In this document: positions 7,301 through 15,625 of the stretch, piece after piece
Layout of the letters: each line of letters begins with the position of its first letter
How positions within the stretch are numbered: position 1 is the stretch's first letter
From: an uncultured Dehalococcoidia bacterium
GTDB taxonomy: Bacteria > Chloroflexota > Dehalococcoidia > Lucifugimonadales > UBA3495
Assembly (NCBI GenBank): GCA_951812535.1
Contig: CATOSK010000012.1
Span: 41,190-105,189 of the forward strand
Direction of reading: 5' to 3'
DNA: 64,000 bases
Position numbers and translations under genes: made by a program
Notes under the pieces: generated by a model
Told to the model about the DNA's origin: nothing
The model's database searches: none
Seen by the model: only the letters and a program-made list of their open reading frames with translations

Positions 7301-10300
7301 CTACATGGGCGGCGGGTTTGTCAGGTACTCCTCGGTGCGGCGGATGCTGTACCCGTCCTGGGACATGAGGAGGCTTTCCACGGCGGCGCGGGCGGTGTCC
7401 AGAGAAGTGAAACAGGGGATGCGGCGCTCGACGGCGGCACGGCGGATCTCGAAGCCGTCGCGCATCACGGAGGATGACTCCCCGATGGTGTTGACGACGG
7501 CGGCCACGCTGCCGTCCTCAATGATGTCCAGAACGTTGGGGTGGCCTTCTCCCAGCTTTTTGGGTATCAGTTCGACCTCCAGACCGAGCGCGTTAATCAT
7601 GGCGGCGGTACCCTCTGTGGCGTAGATGCGGCAACCGGCCCGGGCCAACTCGCGGACTAAGGGGACGGACTCGGCCTTGTTCCGGTCCGCGATGCTGACG
7701 AGGACGCCCATGCCCCGCTGGAGGTCAAGGTTGGCGGCGACGAGGGCCTTGGACAACGCGCTGGGGAACTCGGAGTCGACCCCCATGACCTCGCCGGTGG
7801 ACTTCATCTCCGGCCCGAGGTACCAGTCCACGCCGACGAGCTTGGACATGGAAAACACCGGGGCCTTGATGCCGACGAGCTTCTGGCGGGGCCACAACCC
7901 TCCCTGAAAGCCCAAATCGTCCAGCGTCTTGCCCAGCATGATGCCGGTGGCAAGCCTGGCAACGGGAACGCCGGTCACCTTGGAGATAAACGGGATGGTC
8001 CGGCTGCCCCGGGGGTTTACCTCAAGGACGTAAACGGTGGTCTCCTGGGCGGCGGCCGGTAGGTTGGGACTTCGGTAGGCGCTGCCTCCCTGGATGACGA
8101 ACTGGATGTTCATCAATCCCTTCACACCGAGAGCGAGGCCAATGCGGGTGGTGTATTCGACGAGGGTTTCGACCTCCTCCGGGGTGAGGTTGAGGCCGGG
8201 GTAGATGGCCATGGAATCGCCGCTATGGACGCCGGCCCGCTCGATGTGCTCCATGATCCCGGGGATCAGCACCTGGTGACCGTCACAAATGGCGTCAACC
8301 TCGCACTCCTTGCCCTCCATATAGTGGTCGACGAGGACCCGCTGGGAGTGGGAGACCTGGGTGGCGGCGGTAAGGTAGCGGATGAGCTCGGTGGCGTTTT
8401 GCACGATTTCCATGGCGCGGCCACCGAGGACGTAGCTGGGACGGACGACGACCGGGTATCCGATGTTCTGGGCGATGCGCAGGGCCTCCTCGACGGATTC
8501 CACGGCGGCGCCGGGGGGTTGAGGGATTCCCAGCCGGAACATAAACTCCTCGAACTTGTGGCGGTCCGAGGCGATGTCGATGGCCTGAGCGCTGGAACCC
8601 AGGATGGGTAATCCGACGCGGTCGAGAGACTGGGAGAGGTTGATGGCAGTCTGTCCGCCGAACTGGACGACAGAGGGGGGAGGGGCGTCGCCGATGGTCT
8701 CGTTGTCTATAACGTCGCGGACGGCCTCCTCGTCAAGAGGTTCGAAGTAGAGGCGGTCGCTGGTGTCGAAGTCGGTGGACACGGTTTCCGGGTTGGAGTT
8801 GATCATGACGCTGCTGACGCCGGCCTCGGAGAGGGCCCAGGCGGCGTGCACGCTGCAGTAGTCGAACTCGATACCCTGCCCTATACGGATGGGCCCGCTG
8901 CCGATGACAACGGCCTTCTTGCCGGGGAGGGGTTCGGCCTCGTTTTCCTGGTCGTAGGTGCTGTAGTAATAGGGAGTGACCGCCTCGAACTCGGCGGCGC
9001 AGGTGTCAACCATCTTGTAGACGGGCTTGATGTCCCAATCCTGGCGTTGGGCCCGGACGCGTTCAGGAAGGATGTCGGCGAGGGTACCGACCTGTTCGTC
9101 GGAGAAGCCGAGACGCTTGGCGCGAAGGAGCAGGTCGGGAGTCAAGTCTTCGGCCAGGAGACGCCGCTCCATCCCGACGATGCGGTCCAGGGCGCTGATA
9201 AACCAGGGGTCGATGAAGGTGCTGCGGAGGAGGTCCTCCAGGGGAACGTTCCGCCGGAGGGCAGCGGCGACTGCCCACAAGCGGAGGTCGTTGGGGTGCA
9301 AGGGAAGCGCACCGAGGCTGAAATCCTCCCCGGGGCGGTGCCAGTCCGGGGACTCCCACATCATGGTTCGGTTGCCCAACTCCAGGGAACGGGTGGCCTT
9401 CTGGAGAGCGGCCTCGAAGGAACGCTCGACGGCCATAACCTCGCCGGTGGCCTTCATTTGCGTCGTGATGGAGCGGTCCCCGTTGGGGAACTTGTCGAAA
9501 GGCCAGCGGGGTATCTTTACAACACAATAGTCCAGGGCCGGCTCGAAGGCCGCGCCGGTTTTTCCGGTAACGGCGTTCACTATCTCGTCCAGCCGCTTGC
9601 CGACGGCGATCTTGGCGGAAACGCGGGCGATGGGGTAGCCGGTGGCCTTGCTGGCCAGGGCAGAACTGCGGCTGACTCGGGGGTTGACCTCGATGACGTA
9701 GTAAGGGGAGTCGGGTTCCCAACTGGTCTGGAGGTGCTGCTCCACGCGGGGATGGGGACGCAGCGCGAGCTGGACGTTGCAGCCACCCTCGATGCCTAGC
9801 CCGCGGATGATCCGGAGGCTGGCGCTGCGGAGCATCTGGTGTTCCTTGTCGGTGAGCGTCTGGCTGGGAGCCACGACGATGCTGTCCCCGGTGTGGGCGC
9901 CCATCGGGTCCAGGTTTTCCATGTTGCAGACGGTGATGCAGTTGTCGTCGCCGTCGCGGATAACCTCGTACTCGATTTCCTTCCAACCGACGAGGGAGCG
10001 TTCCAGGAGGACCTGGGAAATAGGGCTCATAGCGAGGCCCTGGCGCACGATGGCCTGGAACTCTTCCCATGTGTTGGCGATGCCTCCCCCAGTGCCGCCC
10101 AGGGTGTAGGCGGGACGAACGACCAGGGGGAGCCCCATTTCGGTCCCGTATGACATGGCTTCGTCGTAAGTGGAGACCGTGGTGTTGGGGGGTTCGGGTT
10201 CGCCAATGTCGTGGAGGAACTGACGGAAGAAGTCGCGGTCCTCGGCCTTCCTGATGGTTTCCAGAGGGGTGCCGAGGAGGCGGACGTTGTACTTCTCCAG

Positions 10301-10624
10301 CACGCCGGCATCGGCGAGGGCGACGGCCAGGTTGAGGCCGGTCTGGCCGCCGAGGGTCGGGAGGATGCCGTCCGGGCTTTCCCGCTCGATAACGCGGTCG
10401 AGTACGCCGACAGTGAGGGGTTCGATATAAACGCTGTCGGCCACTCCCCGGTCCGTCATTATGGTGGCTGGGTTGGAGTTGACCAGGACGGTCTGGACGC
10501 CTTCTTCCCGAAGGGCCTTGCACGCCTGGGTGCCGGCATAGTCGAACTCAGCAGCCTGCCCGATGACGATGGGGCCGGAGCCAATGACAAGAACTTTTCG
10601 TGGTTTCCCCGCCCCATCAATCAC
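7301..10624 (-). CDS. carB: Carbamoyl-phosphate synthase large subunit
   Basis: 1107 residues, slightly longer than the usual 1060-1080. Makes carbamoyl phosphate from bicarbonate, ammonia (from CarA) and two ATP. Two homologous ATP-grasp halves are visible. Each begins with a GSGPIxIGQxxEFDY motif (near residues 15 and 570) and has a glycine-rich loop ([17 protein letters not shown]). The C-terminal 140 residues are the MGS-like allosteric domain ([18 protein letters not shown]). GTG start with AGGAG 10 bp upstream. Last biosynthetic gene of the PyrR-controlled operon, separated from carA by one unknown gene. Confidence 0.97.
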   Translation of the reverse strand: MIDGAGKPRKVLVIGSGPIVIGQAAEFDYAGTQACKALREEGVQTVLVNSNPATIMTDRGVADSVYIEPLTVGVLDRVIERESPDGILPTLGGQTGLNLAVALADAGVLEKYNVRLLGTPLETIRKAEDRDFFRQFLHDIGEPEPPNTTVSTYDEAMSYGTEMGLPLVVRPAYTLGGTGGGIANTWEEFQAIVRQGLAMSPISQVLLERSLVGWKEIEYEVIRDGDDNCITVCNMENLDPMGAHTGDSIVVAPSQTLTDKEHQMLRSASLRIIRGLGIEGGCNVQLALRPHPRVEQHLQTSWEPDSPYYVIEVNPRVSRSSALASKATGYPIARVSAKIAVGKRLDEIVNAVTGKTGAAFEPALDYCVVKIPRWPFDKFPNGDRSITTQMKATGEVMAVERSFEAALQKATRSLELGNRTMMWESPDWHRPGEDFSLGALPLHPNDLRLWAVAAALRRNVPLEDLLRSTFIDPWFISALDRIVGMERRLLAEDLTPDLLLRAKRLGFSDEQVGTLADILPERVRAQRQDWDIKPVYKMVDTCAAEFEAVTPYYYSTYDQENEAEPLPGKKAVVIGSGPIRIGQGIEFDYCSVHAAWALSEAGVSSVMINSNPETVSTDFDTSDRLYFEPLDEEAVRDVIDNETIGDAPPPSVVQFGGQTAINLSQSLDRVGLPILGSSAQAIDIASDRHKFEEFMFRLGIPQPPGAAVESVEEALRIAQNIGYPVVVRPSYVLGGRAMEIVQNATELIRYLTAATQVSHSQRVLVDHYMEGKECEVDAICDGHQVLIPGIMEHIERAGVHSGDSMAIYPGLNLTPEEVETLVEYTTRIGLALGVKGLMNIQFVIQGGSAYRSPNLPAAAQETTVYVLEVNPRGSRTIPFISKVTGVPVARLATGIMLGKTLDDLGFQGGLWPRQKLVGIKAPVFSMSKLVGVDWYLGPEMKSTGEVMGVDSEFPSALSKALVAANLDLQRGMGVLVSIADRNKAESVPLVRELARAGCRIYATEGTAAMINALGLEVELIPKKLGEGHPNVLDIIEDGSVAAVVNTIGESSSVMRDGFEIRRAAVERRIPCFTSLDTARAAVESLLMSQDGYSIRRTEEYLTNPPPM

Positions 10625-10702
10625 GGGTACGCAACTCCTTCGATGGCCGTGTCCCCGGATTGGGCGGACCGCCCGGGAAGGAGGAGGGAGGAACGGCCTG
10701 GT

Positions 10703-11122
10703 TTAAGATGTCGGGAGCAGTCCCGGCAGCTGGATGAGCTTCCGCTCGTGCATGAGGTTGAGCATCTGGTAAATGAACGAACCGTAGAGACGCCCGTCGT
10801 TGTCGAGCATGTGCATTCCCGGGAAGTCCTGGCTGGAGCGGGGCGGTATGGTGAATACGGTATGCTGGTCGTCCACCTTCACCAGATCCACGCATCCGAC
10901 GGGTTCCGGGAAGACGTGGCCGTTGGTCCAGTCTACAATCTTGACCCACAGGCTCCAGTTCTGCCCGAGGCGGGCGCGGGTCACTGTTGCCATCTGGTAG
11001 CCGAATCTTTCGCAGGTCAGTGTGGGGACCACCTCGTCGAGCAGGCCGAGCATCCCGGACAAGTCCAGGGGCAACTCCATCTCGACCCCTTCCTCTAGCA
11101 AAACCATGCTGAACGACGACAT
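10703..11122 (-). CDS. Uncharacterised protein between carA and carB
   Basis: A 139-residue soluble protein I do not recognise. It has no signal or membrane segment. It starts acidic and hydrophobic (SFSMVLLEEGVEMELPLDL), has a middle rich in W/V (LGQNWSLWVKIVDWTNGHVF) and ends with a helical YGSFIYQMLNLMHERKLIQL. The start at ATG 11122 is chosen because GGGAGG lies 5 bp upstream; the longer TTG reading from 11209 has none. It lies 146 bp after carA and about 78 bp before carB, on their strand, so it is probably cotranscribed. Confidence 0.65.
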   Translation of the reverse strand: MSSFSMVLLEEGVEMELPLDLSGMLGLLDEVVPTLTCERFGYQMATVTRARLGQNWSLWVKIVDWTNGHVFPEPVGCVDLVKVDDQHTVFTIPPRSSQDFPGMHMLDNDGRLYGSFIYQMLNLMHERKLIQLPGLLPTS

Positions 11123-11268
11123 TAAAACCTCCCGGCGGCACCGAAGAAAATTGAAGGATAGTGCGTAAAGACGGGAGTGATTGTAGGGAAGACCGGAGCA
11201 AATCCCCAAGAAAGGAATACGCCGGGCTTTGGGAGAAAGCTCCGCCGTTCAGTGGCAGTCGGTTGAAG

Positions 11269-12396
11269 CTACGCACCGTGGAAATCGGCCACCATGTCGA
11301 GAAACTGGTCGAAAATGTACTCGTTGTCCCGAGGGCCGGGGGAGGCTTCCGAGTGGTACTGGATGCTGAAGAGAGGATGGCTGCGGTGGGCCAGGCCCTC
11401 GACGGTGTTGTCATTGAGATTCAGGAGGGATACCTCGAGCCCCGGGGGAAGCGAGTCGGCGTCGACGGCGTAACCGTGGTTCTGGGCGGTTATGTAGACC
11501 TTTCCGGTGGAGAGGTCCTTGACAGGATGGTTGGCTCCCCGGTGTCCGAACTTGAGCTTGTAGGTGGAGGCTCCCATGGCCCGGGCGATGAGCTGGTGGC
11601 CGAGGCAGATTCCCATCATGGGAACCCGGCCAACGAGTTGCTTCACATTGTCCGTCACATAGTCCAAGAGCTGGGGGTCGCCGGGGCCGGGGGACATGAG
11701 GATGCCGGATGGGTTCAGTGCCAGCATCTCATCGGCGGTGGTGGCGGCGGGGACGGCGATGACCTCGCATCCGCGCTGACGCAGGAGGCGGAGAATATTG
11801 TACTTGAGGCCGCTGTCAGTGACCAGAATCCGGTAGCGGGATGGTTCCCCGGCGGATGGCTCCTCCGCCGGGGAGTCTTCCCACGAGTAACGCTGGCCGG
11901 TGGTAACAGTCTTGACCAGGTCGAGGTCGTCATAGCGGGGGGCTTCGGCCAACCTTGCCCTTGCCCGTTCCAGGGGTTCGGTGGTGATGAGGCCGGTCAT
12001 GACGCCGCGGGTGCGGAGGCGGCGGGTGATGGCCCGGGTGTCGACGCCGCTGATGCCGGGAATGTCCTGGGACAGCAGGTACTCGTGGAGGGTCATCCGG
12101 CTGTCCCCGTGGCTGGGAAGGTCGCAATGCTCCCGGACGACCAGGCCGCTGACCTGGATGCGTCGGGATTCGATATCCTCGCAGTTTATTCCGTAGTTGC
12201 CGACCAGGGGATAAGTCAGGGTGACCAACTGGCCGGCGTAGGAGGGGTCGGTGAGGACCTCCTGATATCCGGTCATGCTGGTGTTGAATACCACCTCGCC
12301 CCAGGTTGAGACGGCGGCGCCGAAGGACTCGCCCCGGTGAAGGGAACCGTCTTCCAGGAGAAGGCAGGCGGGTTGGCCCAAGCTATGATCAGTCAA
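11269..12396 (-). CDS. carA: Carbamoyl-phosphate synthase small subunit
   Basis: A 375-residue glutaminase subunit that supplies ammonia to CarB. The N-terminal CPSase small-chain domain (LLLEDGSLHRGESFGA, then FNTSMTGYQEVLTDPSY) is followed by a class I glutamine amidotransferase domain. The nucleophile Cys is in PMMGICLGHQL near residue 260, and the His/Glu pair is in SIQYHSEASPGP near the end. The TTG start follows the pyrC TAA stop with no gap, so translation is probably coupled. Confidence 0.96.
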   Translation of the reverse strand: MTDHSLGQPACLLLEDGSLHRGESFGAAVSTWGEVVFNTSMTGYQEVLTDPSYAGQLVTLTYPLVGNYGINCEDIESRRIQVSGLVVREHCDLPSHGDSRMTLHEYLLSQDIPGISGVDTRAITRRLRTRGVMTGLITTEPLERARARLAEAPRYDDLDLVKTVTTGQRYSWEDSPAEEPSAGEPSRYRILVTDSGLKYNILRLLRQRGCEVIAVPAATTADEMLALNPSGILMSPGPGDPQLLDYVTDNVKQLVGRVPMMGICLGHQLIARAMGASTYKLKFGHRGANHPVKDLSTGKVYITAQNHGYAVDADSLPPGLEVSLLNLNDNTVEGLAHRSHPLFSIQYHSEASPGPRDNEYIFDQFLDMVADFHGA

Positions 12397-13791
12397 TTAG
12401 CGGTCCTGCGGGTTGGAGTTGGAACGGGAAACAGCCCCGGTTGGATCCTGGTAAGCCACTTGTCCTCCGGCTATGGTGCATACCACCGCACCGGTAAGGA
12501 CGGTGCCTTCGAGGGGGGTGTTTTTCCCTTTGGACAGGAACTGGGAAGTATCGACCGTCCATTGGCGGGAAGGGTCGAACACCACGACGTCCGCCGACGT
12601 TCCGGGTCCCAGGGTTGCGAGAGGGAGGTAATCGGCTCCCAGCACCCGGGCCGGGGCGGCAGTAAGGCGTTCGATGAGGGTCGGCAGGGTAAAGCGTCCA
12701 GCGTGGACCAGTCCCATCAGGGAACCCAGGGCGGTCTCCAGGACACTGATGCCGAAAGCCGCATCCTGGTAGGTGACTTCCTTGCTGGCGACGTCGTGGG
12801 GGGCGTGGTCAGTGGCGACGCAGTCGATGACACCGGAGACCAATCCTTCGATGAGGGCTTCCACATCCCGGTCCTGGCGAAGAGGCGGGTAGACCTTGGT
12901 TGAGGTGTCATAGCTGGCGGCGCCGGAGACATCGCCATTGCCGTGGTCCCCCAGGGCCCAGCGATCGTTAATGGTCAGGTGGTGGGGGCAGACCTCGGCA
13001 GTAACGGGGATGCCGCGTTCCTTTGCTCCCCGGATGAGGGCAACCGATCCGGCCGTGCTGAGGTGGGCAACGTGGAGTTTCCCACCGCTTAGCTCGGCGA
13101 GAGAAATATCCCGGGCAATCATGGTCTCCTCGGCGGCAGCGGGGATGCCGGGGAGTCCGAGGCGAGTGGCGGTCCAACCCTCGGCCATGACGCCATGGCG
13201 GGACAGGGAAGGTTCCTGGCAGTGATTGCTGATGGGCAGGCCGAGGTCGCGGCTGTAGGTCAGTGCGAGCCGCATGAGGTTGTCGTCATAGACGGGATCG
13301 CCATCGTCGCTGAAAGCCACAACACCGGCGGCGGCCAGCTCTTCCATGTCAGCCAGTTCCTTGCCATGGCGGGATTTGGAGACGCAGCCGATAGGGAGGA
13401 CCCGGACGACGGCTTCAGCGGCGGCGCGGTGGCGGATGTACTCGACGACGGCGGCGTTGTCGATAGCCGGTTCGGTGTTAGGCATGCAGCAGATGGTGGT
13501 GAACCCGCCACGGGCGGCGGCCGCGGCACCGGTGGCTATTGTTTCCTTGTATTCAAAACCGGGCTCCCTCAAGTGGCAATGGATGTCGATGAACCCGGGG
13601 GAGGTAACCAATCCTTCGGCTTCCATTACGAGGGAGCCGCTGGGGACGGCATCGGGCGGAACAAGCCCACCGGCGGAGGCGATGGACCCGCCGCGGATGA
13701 GCACATCTCCGACGGCGTCGACGTTCCGGGCCGGGTCGATGATCCGGGAGCCGCGGATAAGGATGGTTTCGGAATTCAGACCGGCCGTCAT
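12397..13791 (-). CDS. pyrC: Dihydroorotase
   Basis: A 464-residue amidohydrolase that cyclises carbamoyl-aspartate to dihydroorotate. Metal and substrate motifs are in order: DIHCHLREPG near residue 70, CMPNT near 110, later histidines (ISNHCQEP; VAHLST) and the catalytic DHAPH near residue 325. Length and HCHLREPG place it with the class I bacterial enzymes that work with PyrB. Its ATG overlaps the pyrB stop (ATGA), and its stop touches the carA start. Confidence 0.96.
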   Translation of the reverse strand: MTAGLNSETILIRGSRIIDPARNVDAVGDVLIRGGSIASAGGLVPPDAVPSGSLVMEAEGLVTSPGFIDIHCHLREPGFEYKETIATGAAAAARGGFTTICCMPNTEPAIDNAAVVEYIRHRAAAEAVVRVLPIGCVSKSRHGKELADMEELAAAGVVAFSDDGDPVYDDNLMRLALTYSRDLGLPISNHCQEPSLSRHGVMAEGWTATRLGLPGIPAAAEETMIARDISLAELSGGKLHVAHLSTAGSVALIRGAKERGIPVTAEVCPHHLTINDRWALGDHGNGDVSGAASYDTSTKVYPPLRQDRDVEALIEGLVSGVIDCVATDHAPHDVASKEVTYQDAAFGISVLETALGSLMGLVHAGRFTLPTLIERLTAAPARVLGADYLPLATLGPGTSADVVVFDPSRQWTVDTSQFLSKGKNTPLEGTVLTGAVVCTIAGGQVAYQDPTGAVSRSNSNPQDR

Positions 13792-14834
13792 GCTTTATCG
13801 CCGTCCCGGGAGGAAGCTGGGATAGGGGCGGCCCCGCAAACCTGGTAGAGGAGGGCCATGCGGACGGCAACGCCGTTGGTAACCTGTTCCTCGATGACAG
13901 AAGTATCACCGTGGGCGAGGCTAGAGCTGATCTCTATGCCCTCGTTCATGGGGCCGGGGTGCATGACGAGGGCGCCGGGGTTGGCGCGGGCCATGCGGGC
14001 TTCGGTCACCTGCCAGCGGCGGATGTACTCCCGAAGGCTGGGGAAAAACCCGCCGGCCTGCCGCTCGTTCTGGAGGCGGAGGGCCATGACTACGTCGGTG
14101 CTTTCCACTGCCCGGTCGAGGTCGGTGTCAATGCGGACGGAGGCCAGGGGGTGATCCGCCGGGAGGTAGCGGTCAGGACCGAAAAGTTCGGGCGGGAGAA
14201 GGGTCGCCGGTCCCGACAGGGTCACTTGAGAACCAGCCGTGGCGAATCCCCAGAGGGCGGAGCGGGCGACACGGCTGTGGAGGACGTCTCCGACAATGAC
14301 GACCTTGAGACCCTCCAACCGTCCGAGCTTGCTGCGGACCGTGTACAGGTCCAGAAGGGCCTGGGTAGGGTGGGCGTGGAGCCCGTCGCCGGCATTAATG
14401 ACGCTGACCTTCGGCAGGTGCCGGGCGAGGAAGTTGGGAGCGCCGGAGTGAGGGTGGCGGATTGCGACGACATCGACGCCCATGGCCTGGAGAGTGAGTC
14501 CGGTATTGAGCAGGGACTCGCCTTTCTCCACGCTGCTGCCGGACTCGCTGACGTTGATGACGTCGGCACTCAACACCTTGCCCGCTTCCTCGAAGGAGAC
14601 CCGGGTGCGGGTGCTGGCTTCGTAGAAGAGGGTGACTACGAGACGGCCGCGGAGGGTGGGAGCTTTCTTGATATCGCGATGGAGTATGTCCTTCATCGCG
14701 GTGGTATTGTCCAGAACAGCGGTGATTTCGTCCCGCGTGAAGTCGTCCAAGTCCAGGACGTGCTGGCGGACGGCAGGCTGAACACCGGGCGCTGCGGCAG
14801 CCGCGATTTCATGGGAGGGACGGGCGAGAGTCAA
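13788..14834 (-). CDS. pyrB: Aspartate carbamoyltransferase catalytic subunit
   Basis: 348 residues. Transfers the carbamoyl group to aspartate, the committed pyrimidine step. The carbamoyl-phosphate site is FYEASTRTRVSFE, and HAHPTQALLDLYT and VMHPGPMNEG are the other conserved sites. The frame is open for 91 more codons upstream, but those overlap pyrR and have no homology. TTG at 14834, 4 nt after the pyrR stop, has GGGAGGA 8 bp before it. The N-terminus has about 15 residues more than usual. No pyrI (regulatory chain) is seen. Confidence 0.95.
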   Translation of the reverse strand: MTLARPSHEIAAAAAPGVQPAVRQHVLDLDDFTRDEITAVLDNTTAMKDILHRDIKKAPTLRGRLVVTLFYEASTRTRVSFEEAGKVLSADVINVSESGSSVEKGESLLNTGLTLQAMGVDVVAIRHPHSGAPNFLARHLPKVSVINAGDGLHAHPTQALLDLYTVRSKLGRLEGLKVVIVGDVLHSRVARSALWGFATAGSQVTLSGPATLLPPELFGPDRYLPADHPLASVRIDTDLDRAVESTDVVMALRLQNERQAGGFFPSLREYIRRWQVTEARMARANPGALVMHPGPMNEGIEISSSLAHGDTSVIEEQVTNGVAVRMALLYQVCGAAPIPASSRDGDKA

Positions 14835-14838
14835 CGAA

Positions 14839-15375
14839 TCAGTCCTCCCTTCGCAAGATGGAGACCTCGTCGACGCCGTCGAACTCAGCCAGCCGGACCC
14901 GGACCTGCTCCCGAAGGCTGGTAGGCATGTTCTTGCCCACGTAGTCGGCCCGGATGGGGAGTTGACGGTGGCCCCGGTCCAACAGGATGGCAAGGCGGAT
15001 CTGCTGGGGGCGGCCGAAGTCGTTGAGCGCATCCATGGCAGCTCGGACCGTTCGCCCGGTAAAGAGAACGTCGTCGACGAGGACAACGCTCCGGTCCTGG
15101 ATATCAACGGGCATGCTGGTCCGCTTGATGGCCTTCAACTCCCGCCGTTGCAGATCGTCCCGGTGGAGGCTGATGTCCAACTCCGCGACCGGGACTGGAC
15201 TTCCCTCGAACCGGGAGATGTTGTCCGCCAGGCGATGGGCCAAGAACACTCCCCGGGTCTGGATGCCGACGACGACCAGGTCTTCGATACCCCGGTTGTG
15301 TTCGAGCATTTCATGAGACACGCGGGCCAATGCCCGGCGGATGTCCTCCCGGTTCATTACCTGATGTTCTGTCAT
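14839..15375 (-). CDS. pyrR: Bifunctional PyrR: pyr RNA-binding attenuation regulator / uracil phosphoribosyltransferase
   Basis: About 178 residues. Binds UMP/UTP and the pyr leader RNA to favour termination, and can also make UMP from uracil and PRPP. The PRPP loop is [21 protein letters not shown] near residue 95. [19 protein letters not shown] at the N-terminus and [10 protein letters not shown] match the family. I choose ATG 15375 because it aligns in length with known PyrR; TTG 15390 and ATG 15357 are alternatives. First gene of the operon, directly downstream of the attenuator it should control. Confidence 0.95.
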   Translation of the reverse strand: MTEHQVMNREDIRRALARVSHEMLEHNRGIEDLVVVGIQTRGVFLAHRLADNISRFEGSPVPVAELDISLHRDDLQRRELKAIKRTSMPVDIQDRSVVLVDDVLFTGRTVRAAMDALNDFGRPQQIRLAILLDRGHRQLPIRADYVGKNMPTSLREQVRVRLAEFDGVDEVSILRRED

Positions 15376-15398
15376 CGTTCCCAAGGTCAACGTGGTCC

Positions 15399-15429
15399 AA
15401 AAAATACCCTGCCGCAGACCGGCAGGGTA
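15399..15429 (-). terminator. pyr operon attenuator terminator
   Basis: On the minus strand: perfect 10-bp stem TACCCTGCCG / CGGCAGGGTA (15429-15420 and 15414-15405), 5-nt loop, then TTTTTT (15404-15399). It ends just before pyrR. Its 5' arm can instead pair with an upstream copy of the 3' arm (see the leader entry). Confidence 0.9.
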
Positions 15430-15548
15430 AGACGCCCCCGATTGATCGGGTGGAGGGGGACGCCAAGCCTGGGTAGGCTTTCCACTTTGCCAGCCTCTCG
15501 GGACTGTCTTAAAAGTGCGAAGGAGGAGGGCTGTGACACCCTGCCGCC
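15430..15548 (-). promoter_or_regulatory. PyrR-binding leader with antiterminator and anti-antiterminator
   Basis: The transcript reads GGCGGCAGGGTGT (15548-15536), which is complementary to the terminator 5' arm TACCCTGCC and so forms the antiterminator. Between them is a hairpin with outer stem CACTTT / AAAGTG (15517-15483). It displays AGTCCCGAGAGGCT (15505-15492), which matches the known PyrR recognition loop (UCC, then GAGAGGCU). Known mechanism: PyrR with UMP stabilises this hairpin, which frees the terminator and lowers pyr expression. Confidence 0.88.
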
Positions 15549-15573
15549 CAAGTTGTTCTGTTTTGCGGGGCAG

Positions 15574-15602
15574 AGTATATCAGAACCGGGCGCCGGGATA
15601 AA
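15574..15602 (-). promoter_or_regulatory. Probable pyr operon promoter
   Basis: Minus strand TTTATC (15602-15597), 17 bp, TATACT (15579-15574). The -10 box is good and the -35 weak. The predicted start lies about 20 bp before the antiterminator arm, which is where a pyr leader should begin. Confidence 0.5.
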
Positions 15603-15625
15603 GGAATTGGTCAGAACAAAACCCT

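Noticed and set aside
8846..9799. Long plus-strand open frames inside carB (also 9063-10523 in another minus frame)
   Set aside because: They overlap a complete, well-conserved carB and have no recognisable domain; high-GC shadow frames.
13788..15107. pyrB with a 91-residue N-terminal extension
   Set aside because: The extension covers pyrR in a different frame and has low-complexity Ser/Arg composition. TTG 14834 has a good Shine-Dalgarno site and gives normal ATCase length.
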